A DNA stretch of 64,000 bases from Acanthamoeba castellanii str. Neff (GCF_000313135.1 NW_004457712.1:196316-260315), one strand, 5' to 3'. Shown: positions 12,537 through 25,755, counted from the stretch's first letter. Numbers and translations are program-made. The notes: generated from the sequence alone by a model not told the origin.

Positions 12537-13823
12537 CTACGGCGCTTTGGTGGGCAAGGAGGCGAGCAGGAGCGGAGGCACAGCGACGGGCGACGCTGCG
12601 GTGAGACGAGAATGTACGGGGACCCTACTACCAGAGGGCGGGGGATCGGTGTAGAGTGGCGAACTGTCCTGGAGCGAGGGTAGCAAGGTGGCTTCTGATG
12701 TTTTGCCTGTCTCGCTCATCGCCTCGCCTTCCACGTTGTTGGTGGTAGTTGCAGTACCCGACCCCTCCTTCTCTTCCCGTTCCTCTTCCTCTTCGCGTTC
12801 GTTCTCCATTGGTTGTATCTCTTGTTCGTAGCGGTCCCCACGGCTCTCTCGTCGAAGGGCGGTCCCATCCAAAATGAGTGGGTTGTACGCTCCCGTGCCG
12901 CTTCCGTCGGCGTTCATCACGTGCTTCCCTCTTTCCTCTTTTCCTGGCTGTTCGGGCGTCGTGTGTTCCTGGTGTTGTTGATGATGCTGCTCGTTGCTCG
13001 CCGTCGGAGGCGATGGGTGAGGAGAAGATGCAGGGCTCGTGGGAGCGGAGGCCGATCGCTTGGGCATTGCAGGCGGAGGTGTTGGATTCCGCCTTGACAT
13101 GCGGCTGCTGCCACCACTGGTTGCCTCTCGTTGCGAGGGGCGTTGGCGCGCTGTGCTGGTGTAGAGACTCTGGCCGCTGTCCCCGGCATCCCTCTTCCTC
13201 TTGGCGGCCTGCATGCATCCAAGAAGGTGTTGAGTTTGAGTTGGGGGTCAAACAACCTCATGAAAGCGAAGAACCGTACGGCAGCGATGGAGTCGGTGAC
13301 GGGGAGCGCGTAGCAGGTGAAACACACCCGAAGCTGATTGGAGGCTGAGTAGCCCATCTCTGGCAGACCCTTCCTGAATCGTGTACACTGCCCACAAAAT
13401 ACATCTTGCGAAACAGCGTTGTTAATGAAATGATGGGATGAAAGCTCAGGTAGTGAATGATGTCGTACTTCCGCATTGACGGCAGTGATGCTTTTCGAGA
13501 TGAGGCCGCACGAGAAAAGGGAGAGCAAACCCCACGAGCAATGAATTCATCATTAGTACGGGATTTTCCGCAATCTGATTAATTGGGAAGTTGGGAAGGT
13601 AGGTTACCCGTCGGTTCATGATGGAGAAGGAAGCGGCACAGAGGTAGCAATCGGTGGCATTTTTATCGGGCACCCAAGATGGGCGGGGGGCCACAATTAG
13701 GTCCGAACTGCCCCACGTTGCCGAACCCTTCCGGCCAGCCCCACTTTTCTTGCTCACTGCCCCTTGTTGGCTCTTGAGAGGCGACGTCACACCGGCCCGC
13801 TGTTTGTGCAGCTCCCTCAACAT
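12537..13823 (-). CDS. FYVE zinc-finger protein with low-complexity tail
   Basis: Probably a PI3P-binding endosomal adaptor. Four exons (13608-13823, 13469-13490, 13280-13404 and 12537-13208) join in frame to 344 residues. The FYVE finger spans residues about 45-125: the WVPD start, CYLC, the R(R/K)HHCRQCG core, FCGQC and VCFTCY. The core is encoded by a 22-nt micro-exon exactly as in the neighbouring FYVE-DH gene. Two hundred or so C-terminal residues are Pro/Ser/Glu-rich with no recognisable domain. Start is the ATG at 13823. It may be a duplicate of the neighbour's N-terminal half whose C-terminus diverged. Confidence 0.82.
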
Positions 13824-14121
13824 CGCGATGAACGAAGACGAGGGAGGCGTGAACAACAACGCGAATAAAACGCGTCCTGCACGACGAACTCGAATTATTC
13901 TGTTGTAATTTCCCTAAACAATTTCTTGATCATTTCCATCCTTCAATGTGCTTGCCTTTTGGCGCGCAGGGGTGTAACCGTGTGCTCTGCAGAGCTTGGT
14001 GAACTCGATTATTCATACCAGATACACGCAAACAGGGTGATCTTGGTAGCCATGTCCTGATCGCTGGAGGAGATGATGGTTCCGCATGTACAGATTGTAT
14101 CTTATTTACAGAGTGTGCTGA
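13824..14121. other. Intergenic between tandem minus-strand genes
   Basis: A 298-bp gap, richer in A/T than its surroundings, holds the promoter of the FYVE gene and the 3' end of the RFX gene. No gene is seen in it. Confidence 0.5.
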
Positions 14122-15207
14122 CTAGCGAGTAAAGCGCTCTGCCTCTAGGTCGCGGCAGAGGTAGTCCGCAAACTGCATCGGGAGCTGGCGCCTCATCATG
14201 TTGCTGTCCTGGGTGGCCCAGTAGCTGTTCTCGCTGGCGGGGCCGTAGAAACTGCCGGCGCTGGGGCCAGATCCGGGGAGATAGGCTGGTCCTGAACCAC
14301 GTACAGCTCCACTCCAGCTTGCCGCCAGCTGGTTGCACTCCTCGCACGCGCAGTCGGCTGACTGGAGCTCCTGGGGCTTCGAGGTGGTCCACTCGGAGGC
14401 TCGCGGGAGCAGATAAGCCGAGAAGGCGTTGGAAGTGTAGGAGAAGGTCTCGAAAGGTAGAGTCGGCGAGGAAAAGGAAGTAGGCGAGGAGTCGTTGTAG
14501 TAGTTGTAGGCGTACTGCCGGTAGACCTGGCCACGGGGCTCGTCCTGGCCCTGCGGCCGAGGGGAGTAGGACGACATCGGCGAGGATGGATAACTGCTGG
14601 AGTCGACGGAGCTGTCCATGCCCTCGTCCGGCAGCTGCTGCTTGACCTGCACCAGCGGCACTACTGGTCGTTCGGGTTTCCTCGTCCCGGCCGAGCGCGA
14701 GGCGATATTGCCTCCCTTGGCAGCGGCCTGAGATGGCATGGCGTAGGCGTCTCGCGGACGGAAGGACTTGTAGGAGTGGCGCGTTGCGCCTCGGGTGCCG
14801 ATGCGGGAGCTCTTGAGGCCCGGGAAGGCGCGGTGGACCAGCTTTCCGAACATCGACGCGCGCAGGGGCTCGGTCCCCTCCGCCTGGCAGTGCGCCACGT
14901 AGTGGTGGTAGACGTCCTCCTTGGCGATCGACTCCCGGCAGCCCACCTCGTAGTTCTCCTGCAACCTGTCGGGTCGCCGCACAGTCAGACAAGAAAGGCC
15001 AAAAAACGCAATTTTTGTGACGCACGGTTGCCAGGTAATTGCCTCCGAGACGACAGACAGAGGAGAGACGTACCAAAGGATGGTGCCGGCCTTGGAATGG
15101 TCTTGGTGCTGCTTGTTGCTCCACGATGACAGCCGGCTGCGAAACTCCAGGTTGTCCATGAGTCGGGCCGGTCGAGAGGGCGTGGGGCTCTTGGCGGTAG
15201 TGTGCAT
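14122..15207 (-). CDS. RFX-type winged-helix transcription factor
   Basis: RFX proteins bind X-box DNA. Two exons (15074-15207 and 14122-14965) join in frame to 325 residues. The RFX DNA-binding domain occupies residues about 45-115: W-LQENYEVG across the splice junction, then a helix with VYHHYVAHCQ, then SMFGKLVHRAFPGLKSSRIGTRG, and HSYKSF in place of the usual KYHYYGI. The rest is Ser/Tyr/Pro-rich, as in transactivation regions, with a CACEECNQL cluster. The dimerisation region of animal RFX1-4 is not visible. It is transcribed divergently from the NBAS gene 600 bp away. Confidence 0.82.
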   Translation of the reverse strand: MHTTAKSPTPSRPARLMDNLEFRSRLSSWSNKQHQDHSKAGTILWYVSPLSVVSEAITWQPCVTKIAFFGLSCLTVRRPDRLQENYEVGCRESIAKEDVYHHYVAHCQAEGTEPLRASMFGKLVHRAFPGLKSSRIGTRGATRHSYKSFRPRDAYAMPSQAAAKGGNIASRSAGTRKPERPVVPLVQVKQQLPDEGMDSSVDSSSYPSSPMSSYSPRPQGQDEPRGQVYRQYAYNYYNDSSPTSFSSPTLPFETFSYTSNAFSAYLLPRASEWTTSKPQELQSADCACEECNQLAASWSGAVRGSGPAYLPGSGPSAGSFYGPASENSYWATQDSNMMRRQLPMQFADYLCRDLEAERFTR

Positions 15208-15807
15208 GGTGTGGGGTGGCGGCGATCCGAGCCTAAGAGGAGGAACCTTGGGGAGAGAGAGAGAAGAAGAAGAAGAGGGTTGAAGTCTAGTCTCGGCTTG
15301 GCAGGTTTGGAGGGATTTCCGAGGTTCAGCGTTGGGTGAGAGTGTGGAGCTGGCGGTGAAGCTGTTGGAGAAGGATGACGTGGTCTAAGGGCGCTGGAGG
15401 TGTTGCAGATACGTGGAGGCGATAACGAAAGGACTGTCGAGTCAGTGCCTTGATAATGGTGACCGGTTCGTTGCCATGCCCTAGGGAACCCAAACGGCGG
15501 GTAAGAATAACCCCAAGAATACCTTTTTACCAGATCTCCCTCCCACGTGCATCCTTGTGGTCAGTAGTGCTGGTTGCCATGGCTCACAGGCGATCTTGGT
15601 CGCCCCGTTCGCAGTTCCCTTTCCTCATTCTCACTTTCTTTTATGTCTTGAGGTCCACCCCTGTGCTCCCTATTGGAGACGTAGATAAGCCTTACCTTTT
15701 CCTAACCCGCCTGTGCCCCAGACTTCTGTCCTTTCGCCGGTTAAAAAGGCAGGGAAAATCAGAATAAAAAAATTTCTTGAACGTTTCTTTGAGTGCGTGG
15801 GCCAACG
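15208..15807. promoter_or_regulatory. Divergent promoter region between RFX gene and NBAS gene
   Basis: The two start codons face away from each other across 600 bp. There is a GA-rich run at about 15250-15285 and two imperfect copies of a GGTTGCCATGG-like element near 15470-15480 and 15569-15581. I see no coding exon here. Confidence 0.45.
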
Positions 15808-18800
15808 ATGAGCGAGATGGAAGATGAAGACGCAATACACGCGGAGAGGGAAGAGGATGACTGGGCAGACGGCAGCGCTGGACAGCACGATCAAGAAGAA
15901 GGGGAAGGAGCACGCCCATCTGCTCGAGTCTTGTACGATTTGCTGGATCTCTCGCCCAAGGACAGATGGACATACGATGAGGAGCAGGTAAAACCTTTCC
16001 CTTCTCTAGAGTGCCGCAATCGACTGCTTGGCACGAATGTGAAGTTGATTTATTATTCCACTGCTTTGCAGGAGGAGGAAGATGTGAGGCTACGTCGCCT
16101 GGGTCCACTGAAGCTGGCGGCAGCACAGTTGCAGTGGTTCTGGCAGGAGCTAGTGCCAGCAGCTCTGAGTGAGCTGGGCCTGTCATCACTCTATGGTGCC
16201 GAGTCGGTGAGTGCAGTGGTGCGGTGGGCTCCCGCTGCCCTCAGGCAGCATCGCAGGGGCGCACCCGAATGGACTCTCGCTCTGTCGCCTGCTGGCGATG
16301 CGTTGGCCATAGTGCAGAACCTCCAGGTGTCTTTTCGCTATGCCGCCGACAACTTCCGCATCACCAAGATGACGTGGAAGAGTGCGTTCTCTCCTCCTCG
16401 TCCAGGTGCACGAGTAGATGACTGACCTCGCTTTTTCTTGCAGTGCCTGCCCCGCTGCAGGGACCAGCTTCCCAATGGCGCTATTGTGCGTGGACTGAAG
16501 ACTCCAAGTACTTCGCCGTCGGCACCGTTACAGGCCTCGTATACGGTACGCGCAGTTGGCTGCAGTGTGCTGCAGCGCTGAGCTCACTTCATTTTCACTT
16601 GCGTCGCCTATCAGTCCTACAGAAGGGTAGCGTCAAGCACACCTTTGACGTTCGCCAGCTGGGTATGGGCAAGGCTCTGGCCGGCCTTGCGTTCCGCCGA
16701 GGTGGCCCCGTAGATAAGAAGGCAAGGGTGCGTTCGTCAGCCTCTCGCAGTGCTTTCATGTGTTGTTTTACTTCACCCGTCTGACACCACCAGACTCGAG
16801 CTTATTCTCATCACGCACGAGAGGAAAGTGTGGCGGCTTCCATTGCCCAAGCTCGCCATCGGCATCGACCCTGCATCACCGGACATTCGAGCGTTGGATG
16901 TCAGCACTTACCACCACAGCGTTGGGGCCATCGCTTACTACTCTCGGTCTGATCTCCTTGCCATCGCTGGAGGCCCCCACCCTTTGGGCGACCGCTCCAA
17001 GGACGGTGCGACCCATCGATCCTTCTTCACCTCGATCCCCATGCTCACCTTCCAGTGGTATGCAGAGGGATCGCTGTCTTTGTGGCACTTGTCCGACAAT
17101 GCCCCACATTTTGTGCTGGCTCACAGTACCATGCACGCCACCCATGCGGACCACATGGCCGGCCGAGGGATCTTCGCCCCTGTCACCCAGTACTTTTCGA
17201 AGTCCAAGACCAAGGCCATCTATCACAAGGCACGTTGCACTGCCGCGGGCAACTCGGTCCTTATCTGCTCACCTGTGCACCGTTGCAGGCCGTGTTCTCG
17301 CCCAGCGGTGACAAGATCGCAGTCGTGGACCTCACGGGGCGAGTGGACGTGCACACCGCGGTGGGTCCGTCCTACACTCAATTGGCCAGCTGGAGTTCCG
17401 AGGAGCTCTCCCTCCTCATCACCTCCCTCCCGCCGGCGACTTCCTCCCGAGTCGTCACCCACGGTTTGCTTCCTCCTTTCCATGGCTCTTTTGTGGCCTC
17501 TCCTGCACGTTCCAATCATTTTTTCCCCTTCGCGCAGTGGTGGACTTGGGATGGTGGTCCGACGAGCTCTTGCTTCTCGCCTTCGCCACTGGCGAGGTCA
17601 TCATCTCCCCACTCCATCACCTTCAGAATCTTCTTGGTTCGTCCCATCTCCCACATACAGCTGCTCGGTTGAGTCCTGACCGCGTACCCTCTACGCACAG
17701 GCTTGTCTGGCGCCGCCGAGATATTCGAGAAGCAGCCGTCGGTCACCAGCATCGCCGGCCACAAGGCGTTCATCCTCGAATGTCGCCAGCAGTCTGTAGC
17801 GGTGGCATACTCATCGACTCTCGAGCACCGTACCAACCGGTAACTTCTAATCGCACACAATTCTGCGCAACAAGGCGCTGCTAATCAAATGTGTGATTGG
17901 TTAGCCGCCCTGCCGATACGCCCCAGGAGCTGAGTACATTGCGGTGGCTGGCGCAGTGGCTGCGCAACTACGCCTGGGAAGTGGCCGAACACTTTTGGAG
18001 CCCCGATTGGTGGCTCAACTCCCTGAGGTTCGTAGCTCAGTTCAGCTTCCTCCTTTATCAGCCACCAATGGCCTAACCAACCACATCTGCAGTGCATCCA
18101 TGATGCGTCGCCTCAACTTGCGAAAGACCTACCGACTGCTCGCCCTCAGACAGACTACTCCCCTCAAGCTTTGTCTCAAGCTCTTGCAGCAGGAGCGGTA
18201 CTGCTCCGCCCCTTCTCACATTTTCTCCCTCAACCAACTCAACTTTTCCTCTGTGTCCAGGTACGAGGAAGCGCTCAATCTAGCGCAGGTGTACAACCTC
18301 AACACAGATCTTGTGTACCAGAAGCAATGGGCAGCTGCACCTGTCAGCCCAGAGTCCGTCAAGGTGCTCCACCTTGGCCTTCTGGTTCTGCATTCAGTTT
18401 ACTCATCATATTCTTCTGCTTCCACACGCAGAATTACCTCAACCGTATTTACGATCAGCGCTGGGTGCTGTGGGAGTGCCACAGACGCGTACCCAATGAG
18501 CCACAAGCCGTCGAACTCCTCCTGGAATACGGTACTGTCGTGCACGCGCGGACTGAATCGGTACCCATCTAATCGTACGACTATCGGCCACAGGACTACA
18601 ACACACGGTGCCGACGTGGATGTATGAATACCGCGCATCCGACAGTGTTGACCGCACTGGCACGACTGCGAGCTCGAGTCTCTCGTTCGGACTCACCAAG
18701 CCTGTTGCCAAACGGTGCAAACCTCTCGTACATCCACCCATTCACTACAACAAACAGCCAACTAACTCTCCCACCGCAGGCTATCGGGCGGGGACAAGGA

Positions 18801-21800
18801 GCTTTGCTTGCATCGGCTACTGTTCTTGCAGTACCTCGACCGACTGCGCACATTCCGCCAGATAATCAAAGACAGTACGTTTGGCCACACTTTCATCTGC
18901 TCCTCCTCGCTCGGGCGGCTCACTCCTCTTGTTGCGCTCGCAGACGAGTTCTGCGCATCGACATTCCTCAAATTCCGAAGCTGCGAGCTGCTGGCGGCTG
19001 CCAAGGAGTACGCCCGGGACGAAAACTTTGACGCGGTCGAGGTCATGCTCGCCCGCCACCTTGAACTTCTGGTGCCCCACCTCCTGGAGATCTTATCGCA
19101 GTGTCCCGAGACCACCCCGCCCTCCAGCTACGAGCGGCTTCTGCCTCCATTCCTCTCCCTACCAGGTCCGTTCTCCGCTCTCTGGCAACTTTTCACTCTC
19201 GCAATCCCTCTCGCTCGTTCTCTTCTGATGCGTCGCACGTCTTCTGCAGACAAGCAAGCCACGCCATTCCGCGAATCCGATTGGGTGGAGGAGGACGACA
19301 TCCTGGCTGCCCTGGGCATCAGCTCAAAGAACGATCTCCAGCAGATGTACTCGTTGCTCCACGCCTCGTCATCCTCGGGTGCCTCGCCTCGGCCGCCATC
19401 AGCATCGTCGTCCTCTGTTTCGTCCGGCTCTGCTGTGGTCGCGGGTACGCAGTAGCCCGCCAGCAACTACCACGTTGACCTGTCACTAACCTCTTCTGAT
19501 GTCATTTGGAGTAGACGCTACTCGCCAGGACTTTAGGAACAACGAGGACGTGTACTACGACGACAAGCAGTATTTCGCCGAGAGGGTGAGAGAGGAAACG
19601 TTACCTGCCGCGGCGGGAATGGAGCTTTCGCTGGAGCAAATAGAACGGTGGTACCAGGACAGGTACGTGAACCTGGTTCTACTGTCATGCGCTGTTGCTG
19701 GCACAGCCCCTGTGCTCACCCCGAGCGCCCTGTTCACCGTGACGTGCAGGGCCAAGGAGATCGATGAGACGTCAGGCCAACTGGAGAACGCGCTGATACT
19801 GATCGAGTGCGGTCTTAGAAGAGGCGTGAAGGGGCTCGAGGCGGTGCACAACGAGCTGGTTACTCTCTCCTCCCTCGTTTACGATGACGACGAGGCCCTG
19901 CAACACACCCACACCACACCGACCGCCGCAAGGAGTGACCCCAAACAGCTATCTCACGCGATCGAGGCCCGTGCATCGTCGTCGAACGCCTTCATCACAT
20001 TCCATCGCTTCCACGACCTGAGCGACGATGCCAAGCTTCATCTGCTCCTGGCCGACTCGACAGACGCGACGCTGATGAGGAACATGAAGACGCGGGCTCT
20101 TCCCTTCCTGCAGCGGCTGCGAAAGCGCAACATTGACGAAACCTCCCTGCTGCGCCAGTGGATGGTGAGCGTGGCCCAAGGCGACCGCTTTCACTGGTGC
20201 GCCCTCATCATACAGGTACGGATTCCTTCCCTCACGCCTCTCTGAACCGAACTGAAGGTTAACGTGCGTTGCAGGCGAGCCGGCCGACCAAAGACAATCC
20301 GGAGGAGAACCGCATCATACAATCTCCCCTAGAACTCATGCGGACTGCATTGGAAGTGGTTTACGCCTGCCCTGCTACCTCTGCTCACGCCATCCAGCAG
20401 ATGGGCATCATCTTCGAGGTACCCCAGCCAGCGTGTCCCGGTGCCCGCCATGTGCAACGTCTTAAGAGATTTACCTCTCCCCTCCACATTCTTTTAGTCA
20501 CTTCCGGAGCGAGTGGTCGGAGCGACCGAGGACGATACGGAGCTGCATAGCCGCGCTGACCGGCTGGAGAAGCACCTCAACACCAATGAGATTCTTCTCA
20601 AATAGTACGCCTTTCTTGTGTCCTTCGCCTCCTCAGACACGAGAGCGGCTCACGGCGCACTTTCCAAATTTCCTACTTTCCTCCCCAGCGAGCTCGCACA
20701 GCCGATGAGCTTCTTCGAACAGTATGAGGCCAACCCGGCAGACCTGAGCACGGCACACGCGCTCCTCCACCGCATGGCCCAAAAGGTGGTGCGGGGCGGA
20801 GGCGAGGCTAACCAGGTGTGGATCGACCTCCTCAGGGACATGCTCATCATTCGAGACCAGGTACACCTCACCGCGATGCACTCCTCGATTGCTCTCATTA
20901 CCCACGCCCGATATCCCCTCCGCGCAGGTCTTCACGAACATCGGCGACGAGTTCTGCTACAGGCTATTTTGCTCGACCCTGCTCCACACTGGGCGTATGC
21001 CAGCCTCTTTTTCAAGGCCGCTGTTGGCGCCAAGTTAGTGATTGCCTGCTAACGGGGACTCCATTGGGTTCGCTAGGCTTCGAGTTGGCGGCAGAGTACC
21101 TGCGACAGCTGGGCCGGGCCACTGCTGAGGACTTGATAGTGGAGGCAGCGCGACTTCATTTTAACTCGGCAGCGTCACCGCACCACCGCGAGATGGCCAT
21201 GGCCAAGCGATGGTATCTACCCTGCACCACAGCACCAACTGCGCCGCAGATGACCGCTGACCGTTTTCCTTTCGATTTGTAAACCACCAACAGTCTCTCA
21301 ATGGTGCCCCTTTCTGCCTCGCTTGCCGCCGAGCGCGACCTCATCGACGGTGTCAAGCTTCTGAGCAAGTAATGCTGCCCCACCCCAAGACATCATTAAC
21401 GGCAGGTCTGTACTAACGCGCCCATCGCCACAGGCTCGGACTGCACCTGCTCCCCGTGCAGATAAGGCTACGCCTGAACGCCGTGGACCAACTGGTGGCT
21501 CAGCTCCTCGAGACCAATCCCGAGTGCGTACAGAATCGGCATGTGCTGTCGATTCTGTTGTTGCTAACATCTGTAATTCATCGCAGGGTGTACAAGGAAG
21601 TGGATGAATTACAGCAGGTCGGCTCGCTGCTGGGCGCGAGTGTGGAAACTAAGGAAAAGATCAGCTTGCTCATCGCCCGTGCTGCCTTCGAGCAGCACGA
21701 CTACGAGACTGCGCACGAAGTACTCTTTTCCCTAATGATGGTCACACTGCCACGTTGCGGGCTCTAATATTCCGATGATTGATACCCAGGTCTGCCAGAA

Positions 21801-24800
21801 GCTGATGAGCCTGGGCAACACGACAGTGAGCGCCATTTGCGCCGACTTGGCTCGTGCACAGGACTACCGCGATGTTCGCGCGCGGCTGTCCTTGGTTCGT
21901 GCAAAGCCCTCTTCATTTCTTACTTTTGCGCGTACACTCACACACCCACTTGCACGCAGGCTTCGTTCGCGCTGAGTCACTGCGAGGTTACCGCGGTGGG
22001 CGATCTCTTGGCGCTCTACCGGCAGCTCGAAGCCCGTGTGCAGGCGGACGCAACTCTAGCCGCCGCACCTATGGAAGTCAACAAGACCGGTAAGCACGCG
22101 TCTCTCTGATATCTGATTCCAACTGCAGCTGAGCTCGCTGACGGTCTGCGCGTTTGCAGAAAGCGAGGCGACCACGGCGAACGAGGACGAGGCGGAGCAG
22201 GGCATCGTGAGCACAATGTTGAGTCAAGAGCTGCAGGTGCTGTCCAACGCAACGGCAGCGGAGTCGCGGAGACTCAAGGCCGCGCGCTTCTTCCCGACAC
22301 ACCCCTTCTACTCCCCCCAACACCACCAAGAACACAAGGAGTGCGTGCTCAACACACTTTCCTCCCCGTTCTCTACCTTTCTCTGTACTTTGGAGCTGAT
22401 CTCGGCTTGGCATCGTCGCACAGATCAGTGGAGGAGACGCCACACACCGAGATTGGAGCAGACGAAGCCCTTCTCCGCTTGTCGCTGGTTGCCGGCGGTG
22501 AGGGACCGGATCCGAGCCTCGTGGCCCGGCTGGCGCGAGCCAACGCCCACGTCGATCTTCCCCTCACGTTTGCCTACCTCGCCGCGGCTGATCAGGTACC
22601 CCATCGCGCATGCGCATCACTCACTGCGCTCTCCTAAAGCGCAAGGGCCCACGCAATTTGTCCAGGACGATGCGGCAGGCGAGCTCTTCGAAGACATGGC
22701 CAACCGGGCGCGTGATGGTGACTGGGGCGCGATGCGCGCCGAGGAGGAAAGGTGGAGGCTGGCCGGCTGTTACTACTTTGCCCTCCGTTGTCTGATCTAC
22801 TTGCTCTACGCCGTGCCCTCGCTCACCCTGGTACGACACGTGACACTCAGATGGCCCATGGTTGGGACAATGCCCTCTTACTTTCGTTCCTGGTGTCCGC
22901 ACGCACGCGCAGGCGGGTGTGGACCAGAGTCTGTTCCATGACCAGGACATGGCCTCGGTAGTGCAGCGGCTCCAGGACCTGCTCGATGGTCGCTTCCTCG
23001 AAGAGCACAAGTACGTGGACGTCCCTCGATCGATTCCCGGGTTGTTCGCTCATCGTTTATCCCCATTCAGGGTCAACGTGGCGCCCATTGAAGAAACGCT
23101 GAGTCGATTCAAGAGCAGCTACGCCCGGCTTTGCACCGCCCGACAAGAACGACAGCTGGCGGAGGTAAGCGGCGACGTCGACAAGGACCGGCTCACCACA
23201 GACGAGGTTTATGGGTATGTTCGCTCACTCATCTCCGATCATGAATATAATGGACCCTCTCTCACACGCTGTCCATCACTGGTTTCAGAAAGGAGGTACT
23301 GTTGGGGCTGGGTCGCACCTCCAAGAAGGCCGCGCTCACCGTGGCGTTCACCCTTGCGCGACGCTACACCTTCCCTGAGTACCTCGTACGCCCTCCTCGC
23401 TGGGACCTTTGCCCCCACACCTCCTATCGGGCACCAGTCGCCCGCACGTGTGGCTTATATGTCCGATCACGCGCATCAGGTGGCCATCGAGAGCTTGGAA
23501 CACACCTTGCGCAACCCGGAGGCCTCGGCGCAGAGTTTCACCGACCTGGCCACTTTCCTTGCTCCTCGATTGCAGAACGCCGATGCTGACGTACCACCGT
23601 CCCCGCCCGCCTGACCCAGCGGCACTGTCTGATCACACCTACCCACGCGCCCTCAGGCGGTGAGCGTGCGCTTGCAACAGATGGCGTGCTCCGGCCTCCG
23701 TTCTGGGGCGCTGCTGCGGCTTTTGCGGCAGCTGACGTCATGCTCGCCGGCCCTCTCTTCCCTCTTCGGGTCGGGTCCTTCCTCCTTGGCCCTCCTCTAC
23801 GAATCCGCCCTCACGCACCTTCTCGCCGCCGCTACCCAGTACCACCTCTCTCCCCACCAATCCCCTCATTCCCACATCGCCTCCTCCTTCATTTTCTCTC
23901 TTTCTCGCTTTCTCACTTTCCGGTCACTCTCGGATCTAATCTGCCTCCTATGTTTTTCGTGTCACCTAGAAACGCGGAAGCCTGGCAAGAAGAGCTACTC
24001 CCGCCCCCGTCGTTTTCCCTGGCCGAGAAGGACATGGCCGCCATCACCTCGCAGGCGCATGAAGCACCCGACACGCCTTCGTCTCTGCTGCCATGGGACC
24101 CAGTTCCGCGCTCCGCTCTTTTGCCGTCCCTGTTGCGACTCCTCGCCTCGCTTTGCGGCGAAGACGAGAATGACTCGACGACGGCGTTGGCACAACACAT
24201 CGAGAGCGCCCGACGGAGCGTGTCTGGCCGCCTCCGTGCCTTCCTGAACCCTGACGCGGTCTCCACAGAGGAGCAGCAAGTGCAGTTGAGCCTGCCAGAT
24301 GTGCGAGGCCGTATCATCGTTGGGCAAGCCCTCGACTACTGGGCGCAACACGACGCTCCTCACGCTTGGTGGCACCGCCCACAAGCGGAAACGAGCCACG
24401 AGAACCGCGACGGCGACCCTGCCCCGACCCACGACGCAACTACGCTCGCGCGGCACCGCGCCACGGCCATCCTGCTCACAACGTGGCCTGACCTCGGTCA
24501 GGTACATTTCCCTTCCCAGCTTGCGCGCGCGGTTGGCATTGGTCTAACCTCGGCCACGTAGTACGACGTGCGAGCAAGCCTTCATTCCGCGGAAGAGAGA
24601 GTGGCGCTGTTCGATCGGCTGTTGGAGTCGTCGCCCAGCGCGGAGCAAATCCAGAACCTGGCTCAATTGCTGCTGCTCTGGTATATTTTTTCATGCCCGC
24701 TACACTGTACTTTGCTATTACTCCCGCCCGGTGACCACTCATCACGATCTTCACCCTGGCTGGCATCGGCGATAGGATGGAGGAGGGCAAGTCCGTTTGG

Positions 24801-25496
24801 CGTGCGTCGTGGGCGCGACTCTTGGGCGAACTTGTGCGCCTCGAAGAGGACGTCATGCTCATCTCCCTGCGGCGAGGACCCACCTCGCGCTTCCTCGACC
24901 AAGCTGTACGTCGCAATCTGTTTTGGCGGGGTGCGGCTTGCTTTTCATGTCGCCTGACTCGCTGGGTTGTGTAATAGGAGGAGGAGGCCATAGCCGCAGC
25001 GCTGAGCGCCCGCCAGTCCACCGCCGATCCCCACCAGCTGTTGCGGGTGTACTGCAAGTTTTGCCTTCTGTCGCGCTACCCATCGCTCGCCGATGCCGCC
25101 GTCGAGCGCATGGTGCAGGAGTCTGCCACTGACGAGAATGTTCCGTGGGTGGACGCCGAGCTGCTGGCCACAATCGTCGCGTCGCCTCACCTGCCTCGCT
25201 TCACAACCACCCCCTACTTCCCGCACCTCACCCGCCACCTTCTTCGCGAAGGCGCGGCGTCGACGCTGGCCCTCGCTGCGTCGTCGCTGTGCATCGCCCG
25301 ACAGCACTTGTGTGCCGCGGCTCTGGTGGGCCGCGCGCTGGCCCTGGCGACTCCTCTCCGCACGGCCCACAACGCGCTGGCTCTCCTCGCCCGCTTCCTC
25401 CGATCCCACGCCACCACCGATGCCACCTGCGCCGCCGCTCTCCACCAGCTGTCGAGCGACTGCCCACCTCCCCCGGCCATCGCTGGCCAGCCATGA
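15808..25496 (+). CDS. NBAS / Sec39-domain protein (ER-Golgi tethering, NRZ/Dsl1 complex)
   Basis: In animals NBAS joins ZW10 and RINT1 to tether retrograde vesicles at the ER and also links to nonsense-mediated decay. This gene covers 9.7 kb in about 30 short exons, for well over 2,000 residues. The N-terminus is acidic and then reads as a degenerate WD40 region: PEWTLALSPAGDALAIVQN, QWRYCAWTEDSKYFAVGT, and a later VGAIAYYSR block. The Sec39-type alpha-solenoid starts near 18250. YEEALNLAQVYNLNTDLVYQ with KQW, then WVLWECHRRVPNEPQAVELL, match vertebrate NBAS closely. The block at 18820-19140 (QYLDRLRTF, FLKFRSCELLAAAKEYARDE and PETTPPSSYERLLP) matches the next part. The rest, to the stop at 25494-25496, is helical repeat with little sequence conservation. 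Starts at the ATG at 15808. Individual exon borders in the last third are less certain. Confidence 0.85.
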
Positions 25497-25755
25497 AGAC
25501 CGTTGAATGTATGTTCATCACTCTTTGTTCAATGTTGTGTGTATCTGTTGTGGTGAGGTGGGTCAGGAAGAGGCTTCTTCCACGGTCTCCGTCAGGTTGC
25601 GCGCGGCACGCCGTGGCGCCGGCACTACGATTGGTCGGGCTTTCTCCTCCTCGAGCTTGATCGTTCTCGGAACAGGGCGGCCAGCTCCTCCACGCTCCGG
25701 GGCGTGATGGGCGTTACCTGCACTTGCCTTTGTCTATGCCGCTCCTCACGCTCGA
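25497..25755. other. Convergent 3' region of NBAS and the E2 gene
   Basis: This stretch lies between two convergent stops. A minus-strand open frame here could extend the E2 protein through a 46-nt intron, but that is shorter than any other intron seen in the window, so I treat the region as untranslated. Confidence 0.4.

Noticed and set aside
14102..15124. A 340-codon second frame over the RFX gene
   Set aside because: It is Arg/Pro/Ala/Leu-rich by-product sequence, whereas the other frame holds the RFX domain.
25563..25755. Extension of the E2 protein through a further exon
   Set aside because: It needs a 46-nt intron, shorter than any other supported intron in the window, and the added residues match nothing.
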